Under the pieces are notes generated by a model. The model saw only the letters and a program-made list of their open reading frames with translations, had not been told where the DNA came from and made no database searches. Shown one piece after another: positions 50,927 through 59,090 of a stretch of DNA of 64,000 nt. Origin of the DNA: Paenibacillus abyssi (GTDB taxonomy: Bacteria; Bacillota; Bacilli; Paenibacillales; Paenibacillaceae); NCBI RefSeq assembly GCF_014640295.1, contig NZ_BMGR01000005.1, positions 62,001-126,000 of the forward strand, written 5' to 3'. Position numbers and translations under genes: made by a program. Position 1 is the first letter of the stretch; each line of letters starts with the position of its first letter.

Positions 50927-52063
50927 CTAGTCGTTCCGCTTCGTACTGAGCGCCCAATCGGTGTAGGCCGCCGCAACATCCACATTTTCCTTGTCGATGA
51001 CAGCCGTAGGCACATTAATGATTTTGTCGACTGTGTATCCCAGCACTTCATGCATGAATACCGCTTTAATAAACTCGCGTCCCATATCGACCGGGCCGAC
51101 GTTAACGGTAGCAGTCAGCTTCCCTTGGCGAATCGATTCATAACCGGATTTGAGTCCGTCAGCTCCGATCGTAATGATGCCATCCGTGCCATCCCACAGC
51201 TTCAGGCCGCGCGCTTCCACTGCCTGCGTGGCTCCCTGCGCCATCTCTTCGTTCTCGCCGTAGATCAAATCTACGTCAGGGTGGGCTTGCAGCAGGTTCT
51301 CAGCAGCCTGCATCCCTTTGTCGCGAACGTAGTCACCGCGCTGCTCGCCGACGATTTTCATATCCGGATACGGCGCTATCGCTTCAAGAAAGCCGTTCTT
51401 GCGCGAGGTCGACCAGTGGCCGGGAAGTCCCCAGATCAACAATATATTGCCTTTGCCTTGAAGCTTTTCCGCAGCATACTTGCCGACGATATAACCCGCC
51501 TGATAGTGGTTGTTGTAACCGATGACGGAGACCGCCTTCAACTCGTCTTCCTCCCACATCTCGGCCGGCATGTTGAACATGAAGATCGCCGTTCCCGCAT
51601 CCATTGCTTTCTGGTAGACGGCGTTCATCGCGTCAAAATCACCTGCGGAGGAGACCAATATCGCATCATACTGCTTCGCCGTCCAGTTCTCGATGGTCGC
51701 CACCTGGGATTCTACGGACTGATGTTCATTGGGCGCAGACATCTCGAACTCGAACTTAACGCCGAAGCGGTCGCTTAATTCATTCATCATCGTATTGGCG
51801 CCATGCTCGATAATATCGTAGAATTCCGAGGCTGCCGGCGGGGTGAAGCCAATCTTAAGCGTGCGCCCTTCCGCGGCTGTTCCCACGAATTGTTCAAAAT
51901 TTTGATCTCCCCATTGATAAGCGGTGGAAGAGCCTTCAGCGACTACGCTGGGCGTAGCCGATTCTTCCGGAGCTTCGTTATTGGTGCAGCCTGCTATGAC
52001 CAGGCTCGCCACAAGGACAACCAGCATGATAAGCTTCATGCTCATTCTTTTTCTACCCGACAT
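50927..52063 (-). CDS. RbsB-like sugar-binding lipoprotein of the CUT2 transporter
   Basis: The 378-residue protein starts after GAGGAGG and has lipobox VIAGC (about residues 22-26), followed by an acidic linker. The binding domain has TLKIGFTPPAASEFYDIIEHGANTMMNELSDRFGVKFEFEMSAPNEHQSVESQVA, YDAILVSSAGDFDAMN, KGNILLIWGLPGHWSTSRKNGFLEAI and DLIYGENEEMAQGATQA. It is the last gene of the ATPase-permease-permease-binding protein operon and should deliver substrate to it. Confidence 0.92.
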   Translation of the reverse strand: MSGRKRMSMKLIMLVVLVASLVIAGCTNNEAPEESATPSVVAEGSSTAYQWGDQNFEQFVGTAAEGRTLKIGFTPPAASEFYDIIEHGANTMMNELSDRFGVKFEFEMSAPNEHQSVESQVATIENWTAKQYDAILVSSAGDFDAMNAVYQKAMDAGTAIFMFNMPAEMWEEDELKAVSVIGYNNHYQAGYIVGKYAAEKLQGKGNILLIWGLPGHWSTSRKNGFLEAIAPYPDMKIVGEQRGDYVRDKGMQAAENLLQAHPDVDLIYGENEEMAQGATQAVEARGLKLWDGTDGIITIGADGLKSGYESIRQGKLTATVNVGPVDMGREFIKAVFMHEVLGYTVDKIINVPTAVIDKENVDVAAAYTDWALSTKRND

Positions 52064-52142
52064 CTGTTTGACCTCCTCAAATTTTCTTGCCTCTCATTGA
52101 TAGCCGTAAGCCAGTGAAACCCCTGCTGCTAGAATGACGACT

Positions 52143-52187
52143 AGCTCCTCTGCTTCTTAGCTCTCCTCTGCTTCTTAGCTCTGCTTC
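52143..52187. repeat. 18-bp imperfect tandem repeat after the CUT2 permease stop
   Basis: Units AGCTCCTCTGCTTCTT, AGCTCTCCTCTGCTTCTT and a partial AGCTCTGCTTC. On the minus strand it repeats the last permease codons with the stop (AGC TAA), so it looks like slippage at the gene end. The spacer still contains GGAG motifs. Confidence 0.75.
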
Positions 52188-53218
52188 ACCTCCTTTAAGG
52201 CCTTGCGGCTGCCAAGCCTGATTCTTGCGGAGCCGCCCCAAATATTGACCGTAACGGCAACGAGAATGATGACACCGACAACGATCGTCTCCCAGTACGG
52301 ATGGACATTGAGAAGATTCATCGCATTCTTGATCATGAACAAAATGATGGCCCCAAGCGCCGTTCCGACCAAGCTGCCTTTCCCCCCGGCCAGACTTGTT
52401 CCGCCGATGATGGCGGCCGCGATCGCCTCCAGCTCGTAGTTCTTGCCCATCTCGGGATGTACGGTCGTCAGCCGTGAAGCAAGAAGAATGCCTGCGATAG
52501 CGGCGATAAGGCCGGATAAGGCATAGACCTTGATACGCAGCCTGTCAACCTTGATGCCGGATATGCGGACGGCTTCCTCGCTGCTGCCCAGAGCCAGAAC
52601 ATGGCGGCCGAACCTCATTCGACGATAGACAAATAGCAGGATAAGAAGCAGCAGTGCTGCAACGATAACCGGAAATTGAATATTTAAAATTCGCCCTTGG
52701 CCAAGAAATGTGAAGCTGCTGCTCATGTACTCGCGGATCGGTATGGCTCCGGTCCATACATAGAGGACGCCGCGGGCGATAATCATCATGGCCAGCGTGG
52801 CAATAAACGGCGAAATGCCGAGCTTCGTAATGACAAGGCCATTCACAATGCCCACCGCCGTACCGACGATCATGCCGCCGATGACAGCCATCACCATGTT
52901 TACATCATGGTAAAGCAGCCATGCTGTCATTCCGCCGGAAATGCCGACGATGGAGCCCACCGACAAGTCAATGCCGCCGGTCGATAGAACAAAGGTCATT
53001 CCAAATGCCAATATCATGACGAATGCTGCCTGCTGCAGTATGTTCAGCAGGTTGATATAAGTCAAAAAATGCTCCGAAGCAAAAGACATCACGATCATAA
53101 TGACAGCCAAGAAAATGATGAGTCCGATGATCTGCCCATCGATTCTCAGCGGTATGCGCAAGCTCTTCAGCCGATCAGAGTCCGGTTGTACGATGGGTTC
53201 TGGACTTTGATTTCCCAA
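52175..53218 (-). CDS. CUT2 (ribose-type) ABC transporter permease
   Basis: The 347-residue protein starts at TTG with AAGGAGG at 9-nt spacing. It has eight to ten membrane helices with family motifs: MTFVLSTGGIDLSVGSIVGISGG (about 75-97), NGLVITKLGISPFIATLAMMIIARG, LGSSEEAVRISGIKVDR and EAIAAAIIGGTSLAGGKGSLVGTALGA. It pairs with the second RbsC-type permease 46 bp upstream, to make a heterodimeric channel. Confidence 0.93.
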   Translation of the reverse strand: MGNQSPEPIVQPDSDRLKSLRIPLRIDGQIIGLIIFLAVIMIVMSFASEHFLTYINLLNILQQAAFVMILAFGMTFVLSTGGIDLSVGSIVGISGGMTAWLLYHDVNMVMAVIGGMIVGTAVGIVNGLVITKLGISPFIATLAMMIIARGVLYVWTGAIPIREYMSSSFTFLGQGRILNIQFPVIVAALLLLILLFVYRRMRFGRHVLALGSSEEAVRISGIKVDRLRIKVYALSGLIAAIAGILLASRLTTVHPEMGKNYELEAIAAAIIGGTSLAGGKGSLVGTALGAIILFMIKNAMNLLNVHPYWETIVVGVIILVAVTVNIWGGSARIRLGSRKALKEVKQS

Positions 53219-53264
53219 GTTTGGCAGCCTCCTTCAGAAGTCGCTTTATATATTCATGGTATAG

Positions 53265-54230
53265 TTAGGCCGTCTTTGCCCTTGTGGATGTATAACGCTC
53301 TACGCCCACCGCAATGATGATGATCAGGCCGGTTATAATCAAACGATAGAACTGGTTCACCGCCAGCAGATCCAGCCCATTGGAGATAAGCGCAAGAATG
53401 ATCGCGCCGATCGCTACGCCAGTCACACTTCCCTTGCCCCCGAACATGCTCGTTCCGCCGATGACAGCCGCAGCGATCGCATCAAGCTCATAGGAGGTAC
53501 CCATTAACGGCTGAACGGCCGTCAGCCGCGAGGACAACAGAATACCGGCGGATGCAGCCAGCAAGCCCGACAGCGCATAGACTCTAATTTTGATGCTGTT
53601 TGTGGAAATACCCGACAGATGCGCCGCTTCCTGGTTCGAGCCGACAGCTACAACAAAACGTCCGAAGCTCGTTGAATTGAACAGAAAATAACAAATCAGA
53701 AACACGGCCAAGGCGATCCAGACCGGCATAGGGATTCCCAGCCAATAGCCTTGAGCCAGAAATGCGAATTCCGGCGTGGCAAAATTCCGGATCGGCTCAT
53801 TAATGGTAAACAGAAGCAGCAGCCCGCGCGCGATATACAGCATGGCAAAAGTGGCCAAAAAAGGGGAAATGCGAAGCCGCGTGATGATCATTCCGTTAAA
53901 CGCCCCGATCAGCGTACCCAGTAGTAATCCTGCCAGAATCGCCAGCCACATGTTCGTTCCGTTCATCATCAGCCAGCCGGTGACACCGCCGCACAGGCCG
54001 AGGACCGAACCGACCGACAGATCGATGCCGCCCGTCGAGAGCACGAACATCACACCAAAGGCGACCAGCATGACGAAGACGGAATGCATAAGCAGATTGG
54101 TAATGTTCTCGACCGTCAGGAAGTATTCGGACGATACCGACAGAAACACGAACAGTATGACAAGAATGATCGAAACGCCCAGCCCTTCGCGCGCATTAAG
54201 CTTTATTAGTTTTCTAGTGTGCGTATTCAT
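53265..54230 (-). CDS. CUT2 (ribose-type) ABC transporter permease
   Basis: The 321-residue protein has FVLSTGGIDLSVGSVLGLCGG (about 60-80), NGMIITRLRISPFLATFAMLYIARG, VGSNQEAAHLSGISTNSIKI and DAIAAAVIGGTSMFGGKGSVTGVAIGA. It overlaps the ATPase gene by four bases (ATGA). It is clearly related to, but different from, the other permease, consistent with a heterodimer. Confidence 0.93.
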   Translation of the reverse strand: MNTHTRKLIKLNAREGLGVSIILVILFVFLSVSSEYFLTVENITNLLMHSVFVMLVAFGVMFVLSTGGIDLSVGSVLGLCGGVTGWLMMNGTNMWLAILAGLLLGTLIGAFNGMIITRLRISPFLATFAMLYIARGLLLLFTINEPIRNFATPEFAFLAQGYWLGIPMPVWIALAVFLICYFLFNSTSFGRFVVAVGSNQEAAHLSGISTNSIKIRVYALSGLLAASAGILLSSRLTAVQPLMGTSYELDAIAAAVIGGTSMFGGKGSVTGVAIGAIILALISNGLDLLAVNQFYRLIITGLIIIIAVGVERYTSTRAKTA

Positions 54231-55753
54231 TCATGCCCTCCCGAAGCGTACATCATAATGTTCTCCTCCGTCGCTTCTTCTCGTGAAAACTCACAGACAA
54301 ATCTCCCTTTGTGCATCACATAGATGCGATCGGACAGCCCCATCAGCTCAGGGAGCTCTGAGGATACCATCAACACAGCGCCTCCATCCCGCACAAATTC
54401 CGCGATCAAGTTGTAAACCTCAACCTTGGCGCCTACATCGATGCCCTGCGTCGGTTCATCGAAGATCAGCACCTTGGGCTGCGTGAAGAGCCACTTGGCC
54501 AGGATGACCTTCTGCTGGTTTCCTCCGCTCAGGAACCTGACCTTCTGATTCACATGCGGTGTTTTGATCCCCAAGCGCTTTACGTAATCCTCGGCGATCA
54601 GCGTCTCTTTTCGCTTCTTTAACACAAACCTCTGTCCAAGAATTCGCTTGATGGAAGCTACCGTGATGTTCTGGCTGACCGTCAGCTCAATTAATGCGCC
54701 ATGCAGCTTGCGGTTCTCCGGCAGCAGGCCGATCCCCGCCTGAATGGCATCGCGCGGCGAACGAATCCGGCGGGGACGCCCATCCACGACGACCTTGCCC
54801 GAATGAATGGGGTCCGCGCCGACGACAGCACGCACCGTCTCCGTCCGCCCCGATCCGGCCAGCCCGGCGATCCCGACGATTTCTCCCTGCTTCACATGGA
54901 AATTGATATCCTTCAGCACACCCCTGCGGTTCAGATCGGATACCTCCAAGACCACCTTGCCAAGCGGCACCTTCTCTTTTACGATGTGGTTGGATATTTC
55001 CCGGCCCACCATCATGGAGACCAGATGATCGATATTCGTATCCTCTTTATTGACTGTAGCGACATTTTTTCCATCACGCATGACCGTAATCCGGTCGGCA
55101 AGCAGAAACAATTCCCGCAGGTGATGCGATACGTAAATAATTGAAACGCCCTGTGCCTTCAAAAGCCGGATAAAATCGAACAAAACCTCGCGCTCGTGCT
55201 CGGCAAGCGCGGCAGTGGGCTCATCCATGATCACGACCGAGCAATCAACAGAAAGCGCTTTCACAATCTCGATGACGCGATTTTTGAGCGCATCCAGCTC
55301 ACCCACAGGCCGATGGAGATCCTCTACCGACGGGAAAAACTTCTGATAGAGCCTGGCCGTCTCCAGATACATTTCCTTCTCGTTCATCGCCCGCACAGCT
55401 TTCCCTACGACTGACTTAACGAGTTCCCTTCCCAGGTATACATTCTGTACCGCCGACAGATGAGGGGCCAGCGAAGGCTCTTGAAAAATCGTACTGATGC
55501 CGAGTGCCTGAGCTTCCTTGGTGCCGTTGATATCGACTGCCTTTCCCCGAACCCGGATCTCTCCGCTATCTTTGCTGTATAACCCAGAGAGAATTTTAAT
55601 CAGCGTGGATTTGCCCGCCCCGTTCTCCCCTACTAGCGCCAGCACCTCCCCTTTTCGTACATCCAGTGATACGTTCTCCAGCGCCAGCACACCGGGAAAG
55701 CGCTTCGTAATTCCGCTTAGCGACAAAAGGACTTGATCCTCTTCAACTGTCAT
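54227..55753 (-). CDS. CUT2 (ribose-type) ABC transporter ATPase with two nucleotide-binding domains
   Basis: The 508-residue protein has two fused ATPase domains as in RbsA/MglA/XylG. The first has Walker A GENGAGKST (about 39-47), FQEPSLAPHLSAVQN and Walker B VVIMDEPTAAL. The second has a degenerate Walker A (GLAGSGRTETVRAVVGADP), signature LSGGNQQKV (about 405) and Walker B VLIFDEPTQGIDVG. Sugars of the ribose/xylose/galactose type, autoinducer-2 or purine nucleosides are possible substrates. It is the first ABC gene, 137 bp downstream of the M24 peptidase-like gene. Confidence 0.95.
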   Translation of the reverse strand: MTVEEDQVLLSLSGITKRFPGVLALENVSLDVRKGEVLALVGENGAGKSTLIKILSGLYSKDSGEIRVRGKAVDINGTKEAQALGISTIFQEPSLAPHLSAVQNVYLGRELVKSVVGKAVRAMNEKEMYLETARLYQKFFPSVEDLHRPVGELDALKNRVIEIVKALSVDCSVVIMDEPTAALAEHEREVLFDFIRLLKAQGVSIIYVSHHLRELFLLADRITVMRDGKNVATVNKEDTNIDHLVSMMVGREISNHIVKEKVPLGKVVLEVSDLNRRGVLKDINFHVKQGEIVGIAGLAGSGRTETVRAVVGADPIHSGKVVVDGRPRRIRSPRDAIQAGIGLLPENRKLHGALIELTVSQNITVASIKRILGQRFVLKKRKETLIAEDYVKRLGIKTPHVNQKVRFLSGGNQQKVILAKWLFTQPKVLIFDEPTQGIDVGAKVEVYNLIAEFVRDGGAVLMVSSELPELMGLSDRIYVMHKGRFVCEFSREEATEENIMMYASGGHE

Positions 55754-55847
55754 CTGTTACCCTTCACTCCCATCCAACGGAAACTTGGTTGCTGCGCCTG
55801 CCTGGATTGTTATTGCATGAAGCAGGCGCAGCCGATATCCAAATCTG

Positions 55848-55900
55848 TCTATTATTCAACGTTTGAAGAAACGTAGATCTATTAATCTATTATTCAACGT
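55848..55900. repeat. 15-bp direct repeat at and after the M24 gene end
   Basis: TCTATTATTCAACGT occurs at 55848-55862 and 55886-55900, 38 bp apart; the sequences next to it (GAAGAAACG / GAGGAAACG) are also alike. On the minus strand it repeats the last codons and stop of the M24 gene, a small tandem duplication. Confidence 0.7.
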
Positions 55901-57128
55901 AGAGGAAACGATTGAAGGTATGGAACGGCTCAAGTCCGTTCTTGCGCACAACGACCTGGTCTTCCGTTCTTACGCCGCCGATGCCGGGAACAATCAGAGA
56001 CAGCTCGTAAGCGAAGGTCTGACCTTCCTCCAGCACGTTATCGCAAGCCGGCCCGATTTCCGGAATATCCTCCTCCGGATCCATACCGGTCGCATGTGCC
56101 CCAGTACGGCCTTCGCTCACCTCGACCAGGTATTGCTCCACCTCATACTTGCTGAAAGCTTCGCGAATGACACGGTCAGCCTCGATACCGGTCATGCCGG
56201 CCTTAATCTTCTGCAGGCACTCCTCGTAACCGAGCGAGCACGCCTCCATCAGACGCTTGGCTTCATCGGATACATTGCCGTAACAGATCGTACGGGCGTT
56301 GTCGGAAGCATAGTCATTGACGCGGATACCGTAATCCATCATGACAAGGTCGCCACGACGCATTGGACGGGTGGTCGGACGTTTGAAGAGCACATCCGTG
56401 TTCTCGCCGGACTGGATCATGATGTCGTATGCGATCGCGTGCCCGCCGTTTGCGAACATGGCCGCGTATACGAGGGACGTTGCTTCCAGCTCGGTAATGC
56501 CTTCGCTGTCGCGCAGCAGGTCCATCAGCATTTCGATCCCTGCGTCGCACACTCTGGCCGCACGTCTCATCGAAGCGATCTCCGCCTCGTTCTTCTTCGA
56601 TTTCAATTGCTCGATGATCATGGAGCGTTTCACCTCGGAGCCTTGGAACGCCTCATTGATCGGGAACCAGAACTCCAGATCCATGAACGTATATCCGCAG
56701 ATGCCGATTTTCTTCGGTTTGTCTTGAGCCGCTCTTTCCTTCAGGAATGGCCCCCACTCCGAACGGATCTCCCGGATATCGCCGCCCAGTACTTCCATTG
56801 CGGAGGAAGTATGCGCCGAAGGAATCTCGCTCATCGGCAGGAAGAACACCGGATCGCGGCCAGGCACCAAGTAGAGCAGCATCGGCTGCGGGTACACACC
56901 GTCAATCGTGCGGTAGTTCACCAGCCAGCGGATGTTGGACATCCGGTAACAGTCGCCGAATACGATCAATGCGTCCAGGCCCTCATCGGCGATTTTTTGT
57001 TTTGCAATTTCAACCCGTGCTTTGTAGTCCTCATTCGTAATCGTCTCGCCCGGCCCTTGGAACTCACCATAGCGCACCAAATTTTCGAACTTATCAGGAA
57101 TCCATTTCAACGCTGCATTTGAAATCAT
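55890..57128 (-). CDS. M24-family metallopeptidase-like protein (Xaa-Pro peptidase/creatinase type)
   Basis: The 412-residue protein has a creatinase N-terminal domain (about 35-170) and a pita-bread catalytic domain (about 180-400). Likely metal ligands are Asp and Asp in VMMDYGIRVNDYASDNARTI, His in GAHATGMDPEEDIPEIG, Glu in AYELSLIV and Glu in GGVRTEDQVVV, so all five positions can be found. It starts after GAGAGGAG. It precedes a CUT2 ABC transporter, 137 bp away on the same strand, and has its own promoter region after the terminator at 57329-57354. Possible roles are dipeptide cleavage or C-N bond hydrolysis of the imported compound. Confidence 0.88.
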   Translation of the reverse strand: MISNAALKWIPDKFENLVRYGEFQGPGETITNEDYKARVEIAKQKIADEGLDALIVFGDCYRMSNIRWLVNYRTIDGVYPQPMLLYLVPGRDPVFFLPMSEIPSAHTSSAMEVLGGDIREIRSEWGPFLKERAAQDKPKKIGICGYTFMDLEFWFPINEAFQGSEVKRSMIIEQLKSKKNEAEIASMRRAARVCDAGIEMLMDLLRDSEGITELEATSLVYAAMFANGGHAIAYDIMIQSGENTDVLFKRPTTRPMRRGDLVMMDYGIRVNDYASDNARTICYGNVSDEAKRLMEACSLGYEECLQKIKAGMTGIEADRVIREAFSKYEVEQYLVEVSEGRTGAHATGMDPEEDIPEIGPACDNVLEEGQTFAYELSLIVPGIGGVRTEDQVVVRKNGLEPFHTFNRFLYVE

Positions 57129-57434
57129 ATTTGTTAACTCCTCTCACCGTTTTAGTTGTAGTTGATGTCCTCTGCAAGCCGCCTGCCGTCCCGCTGTCCT
57201 CCCTTCCGGCTCATAACGTGTGTTGCTTGCTCTTGCTATTGTTAATTTACAACATCCGGGGCGGCGTTCTAAGTAAACAATCTTCTGATAGGGGGGACAA
57301 TTCTCGGTTCCTGGCATGGCAACAAAAAAGATGCCTCCTGCTTGGAGACATCTTCTGGTGGTGATACAGCCAGCCATACAGCTATCCAGCTGCTTTCACC
57401 TTCGCCAATGGCGGCGTATCAGCCATAACAGGAC
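57129..57434. other. Intergenic region upstream of the M24 gene
   Basis: It contains the terminator at 57329-57354 and, nearer the M24 gene, a near-palindrome TTGTTAATTTACAA around 57239-57252 (12 of 14 symmetrical positions) that could be an operator. No gene is seen. Confidence 0.5.
57329..57354 (-). terminator. Rho-independent terminator after the response-regulator gene
   Basis: Minus strand AAGATGTCTCC - 4 nt - GGAGGCATCTT followed by TTTTGTT; one G-T pair in an 11-bp stem. It separates the sensor operon from the M24/ABC genes. Confidence 0.88.
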
Positions 57435-59090
57435 TTAACCGTCCTGCGTTTTAATGTGTTTTTTGTATTCGGAAGGGAGCTGTCCCCATTTCTGCTTGAA
57501 AAGCCTGCTAAAGTACTTGGTGTCCTGATAGCCCAGCTGCTGCGATATTTTGCCGATGTTCAGGTCCGTATCCAGCAGCAGCTCGCGCGCTTTCTCCAGC
57601 CTGACGTCCGTTATATAATCCAACACCGTCTTACCGGTCTGCTTCTTGAAAAACTCACAAAAATAAGTCGGATTCATATACACATGGTCGGAAATATCTT
57701 TAATTGATATTTTCTGGCTGATATGTTCCTTGATCCACGCCTTCGCTTTAACAACCGGGTCATGGGCATGCTCCTGCTGGTAATGCAGCAGCTTCCCATG
57801 CAGCTGGACAACATTTTGCTTTATCGCATTTTTTATCCGGTTCAGATTGGATTCCGCCTTGACCGCTTCGAAAAGCTCATCCAGATCACTCCATAACATG
57901 CCGGATTCCGTACTCTCCAGACATACTTTATACAGCTGGATCATGAAATACTGGATGGCAAATTGAATGTCGTCCGGGGAACGCAGCTTTGTGATCTCGC
58001 CAAAAAAAGCGTTCAGCTGCGCCTCGATCTCCCCCATCTCCGCCCGACCCAGCATGAAGGCTGATTTGCCCGCCATTTCCTTCATTTCCGAAGAGAGACT
58101 AGGCTTAACATCCCTCGTTCCCAGCTCATCGGCTAAACGGGAGGAAAACACTTTATTTCCTCCAAAGGCCATTCGAAAACGAATCAGCGAATGGAGCTGT
58201 TTCTTCATGATCGGCAGAATCGAAAGATCTTCAAACGGCTGGCTTACCGCGATGGAAACGCTGAATGGAGTATATTGATTAATGCATGATTTCAAATAGT
58301 CCGGGAAGCCTTCTCCTTTTACACTGAACTCCTTCACCTCCTGTTCTGAGTTGAACAGGAGCACCCAGAAGTTAAACCCGCCGTCTCTCCACCACCAGCC
58401 CGATTGCCTCCCATCCGAAATAAAGCTGTTCACCACTTCATCGATAATGTTCTCAACCGCATAAGACATCGTGCCCCAATCCTTCGGTGAATAATCACGG
58501 GTCTTATACGGGAATTCATCCGTGCTGACGTGAAACAGCTGGTATAACCCGTCAGGGAAATCCTTGATCCAGTACATCGCTGAAATGTCTTCGGGAAAAG
58601 AGGACGAGGTTTCGCTGAGCAGCTGGGTTTGCTTGGTCTGAGCGAGCTTATCCGCATCCTTCGCCAAGTCCTTCCATTTCCGTTTCTGGCGCCGCTGAAG
58701 CTCGATTTTATCTTTTACGCGAAGCTGAATCTCCATAAACTGCGTACGGTCGATCGGCTTTAACACATAATCGGAGGCCCCTTCCCGAATGGCCGTCTGC
58801 AAATAGACGACATCATCGTACCCGCTCACGATAATGGAGCAAAAATCATGATCCTGATTCCGCTTCTTAACCTCCTTGATCAGCGTCAGGCCGTCCATCT
58901 CCGGCATTTTCACATCGGTAATCAGCAGATCGATCCGTATCGGCTGCTCCTCTAGAAAGTCGATTACTTCAATCCCGTCCGAGAATGTCCCGACAATCTC
59001 CCACTGTTCACCTCCGGAGAGAACCAACCGTTCAATCCCTCTGCGAATCCGGCTCTCGTCATCTACAATAATGGTTTTTATTTTATCCAC
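57435..59090 (-). CDS. Response regulator, YesN type with AraC output domain
   Basis: The most likely start is GTG at 59090 (VDKIKTIIVDDESR), which overlaps the kinase stop by 8 bp; an ATG at 59117 is an alternative. About 551 residues. Receiver domain (1-125) with Asp in LLITDVKMPEMDGLTL and Lys in YVLKPIDR. The central region (about 130-445) is of unknown function. The C-terminal AraC domain (about 450-548) has SIKDISDHVYMNPTYFCEFFKKQTG and NIGKISQQLGYQDTKYFSRLFKQKWG. It likely controls the CUT2 operon just downstream. Confidence 0.92.
   Translation of the reverse strand: MDKIKTIIVDDESRIRRGIERLVLSGGEQWEIVGTFSDGIEVIDFLEEQPIRIDLLITDVKMPEMDGLTLIKEVKKRNQDHDFCSIIVSGYDDVVYLQTAIREGASDYVLKPIDRTQFMEIQLRVKDKIELQRRQKRKWKDLAKDADKLAQTKQTQLLSETSSSFPEDISAMYWIKDFPDGLYQLFHVSTDEFPYKTRDYSPKDWGTMSYAVENIIDEVVNSFISDGRQSGWWWRDGGFNFWVLLFNSEQEVKEFSVKGEGFPDYLKSCINQYTPFSVSIAVSQPFEDLSILPIMKKQLHSLIRFRMAFGGNKVFSSRLADELGTRDVKPSLSSEMKEMAGKSAFMLGRAEMGEIEAQLNAFFGEITKLRSPDDIQFAIQYFMIQLYKVCLESTESGMLWSDLDELFEAVKAESNLNRIKNAIKQNVVQLHGKLLHYQQEHAHDPVVKAKAWIKEHISQKISIKDISDHVYMNPTYFCEFFKKQTGKTVLDYITDVRLEKARELLLDTDLNIGKISQQLGYQDTKYFSRLFKQKWGQLPSEYKKHIKTQDG

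Noticed and set aside
55863-57122. A 419-codon plus-strand frame antisense to the M24 gene
   Set aside because: It mirrors the whole M24 gene, has no ribosome binding site and no recognisable protein features. It is a by-product of codon bias.
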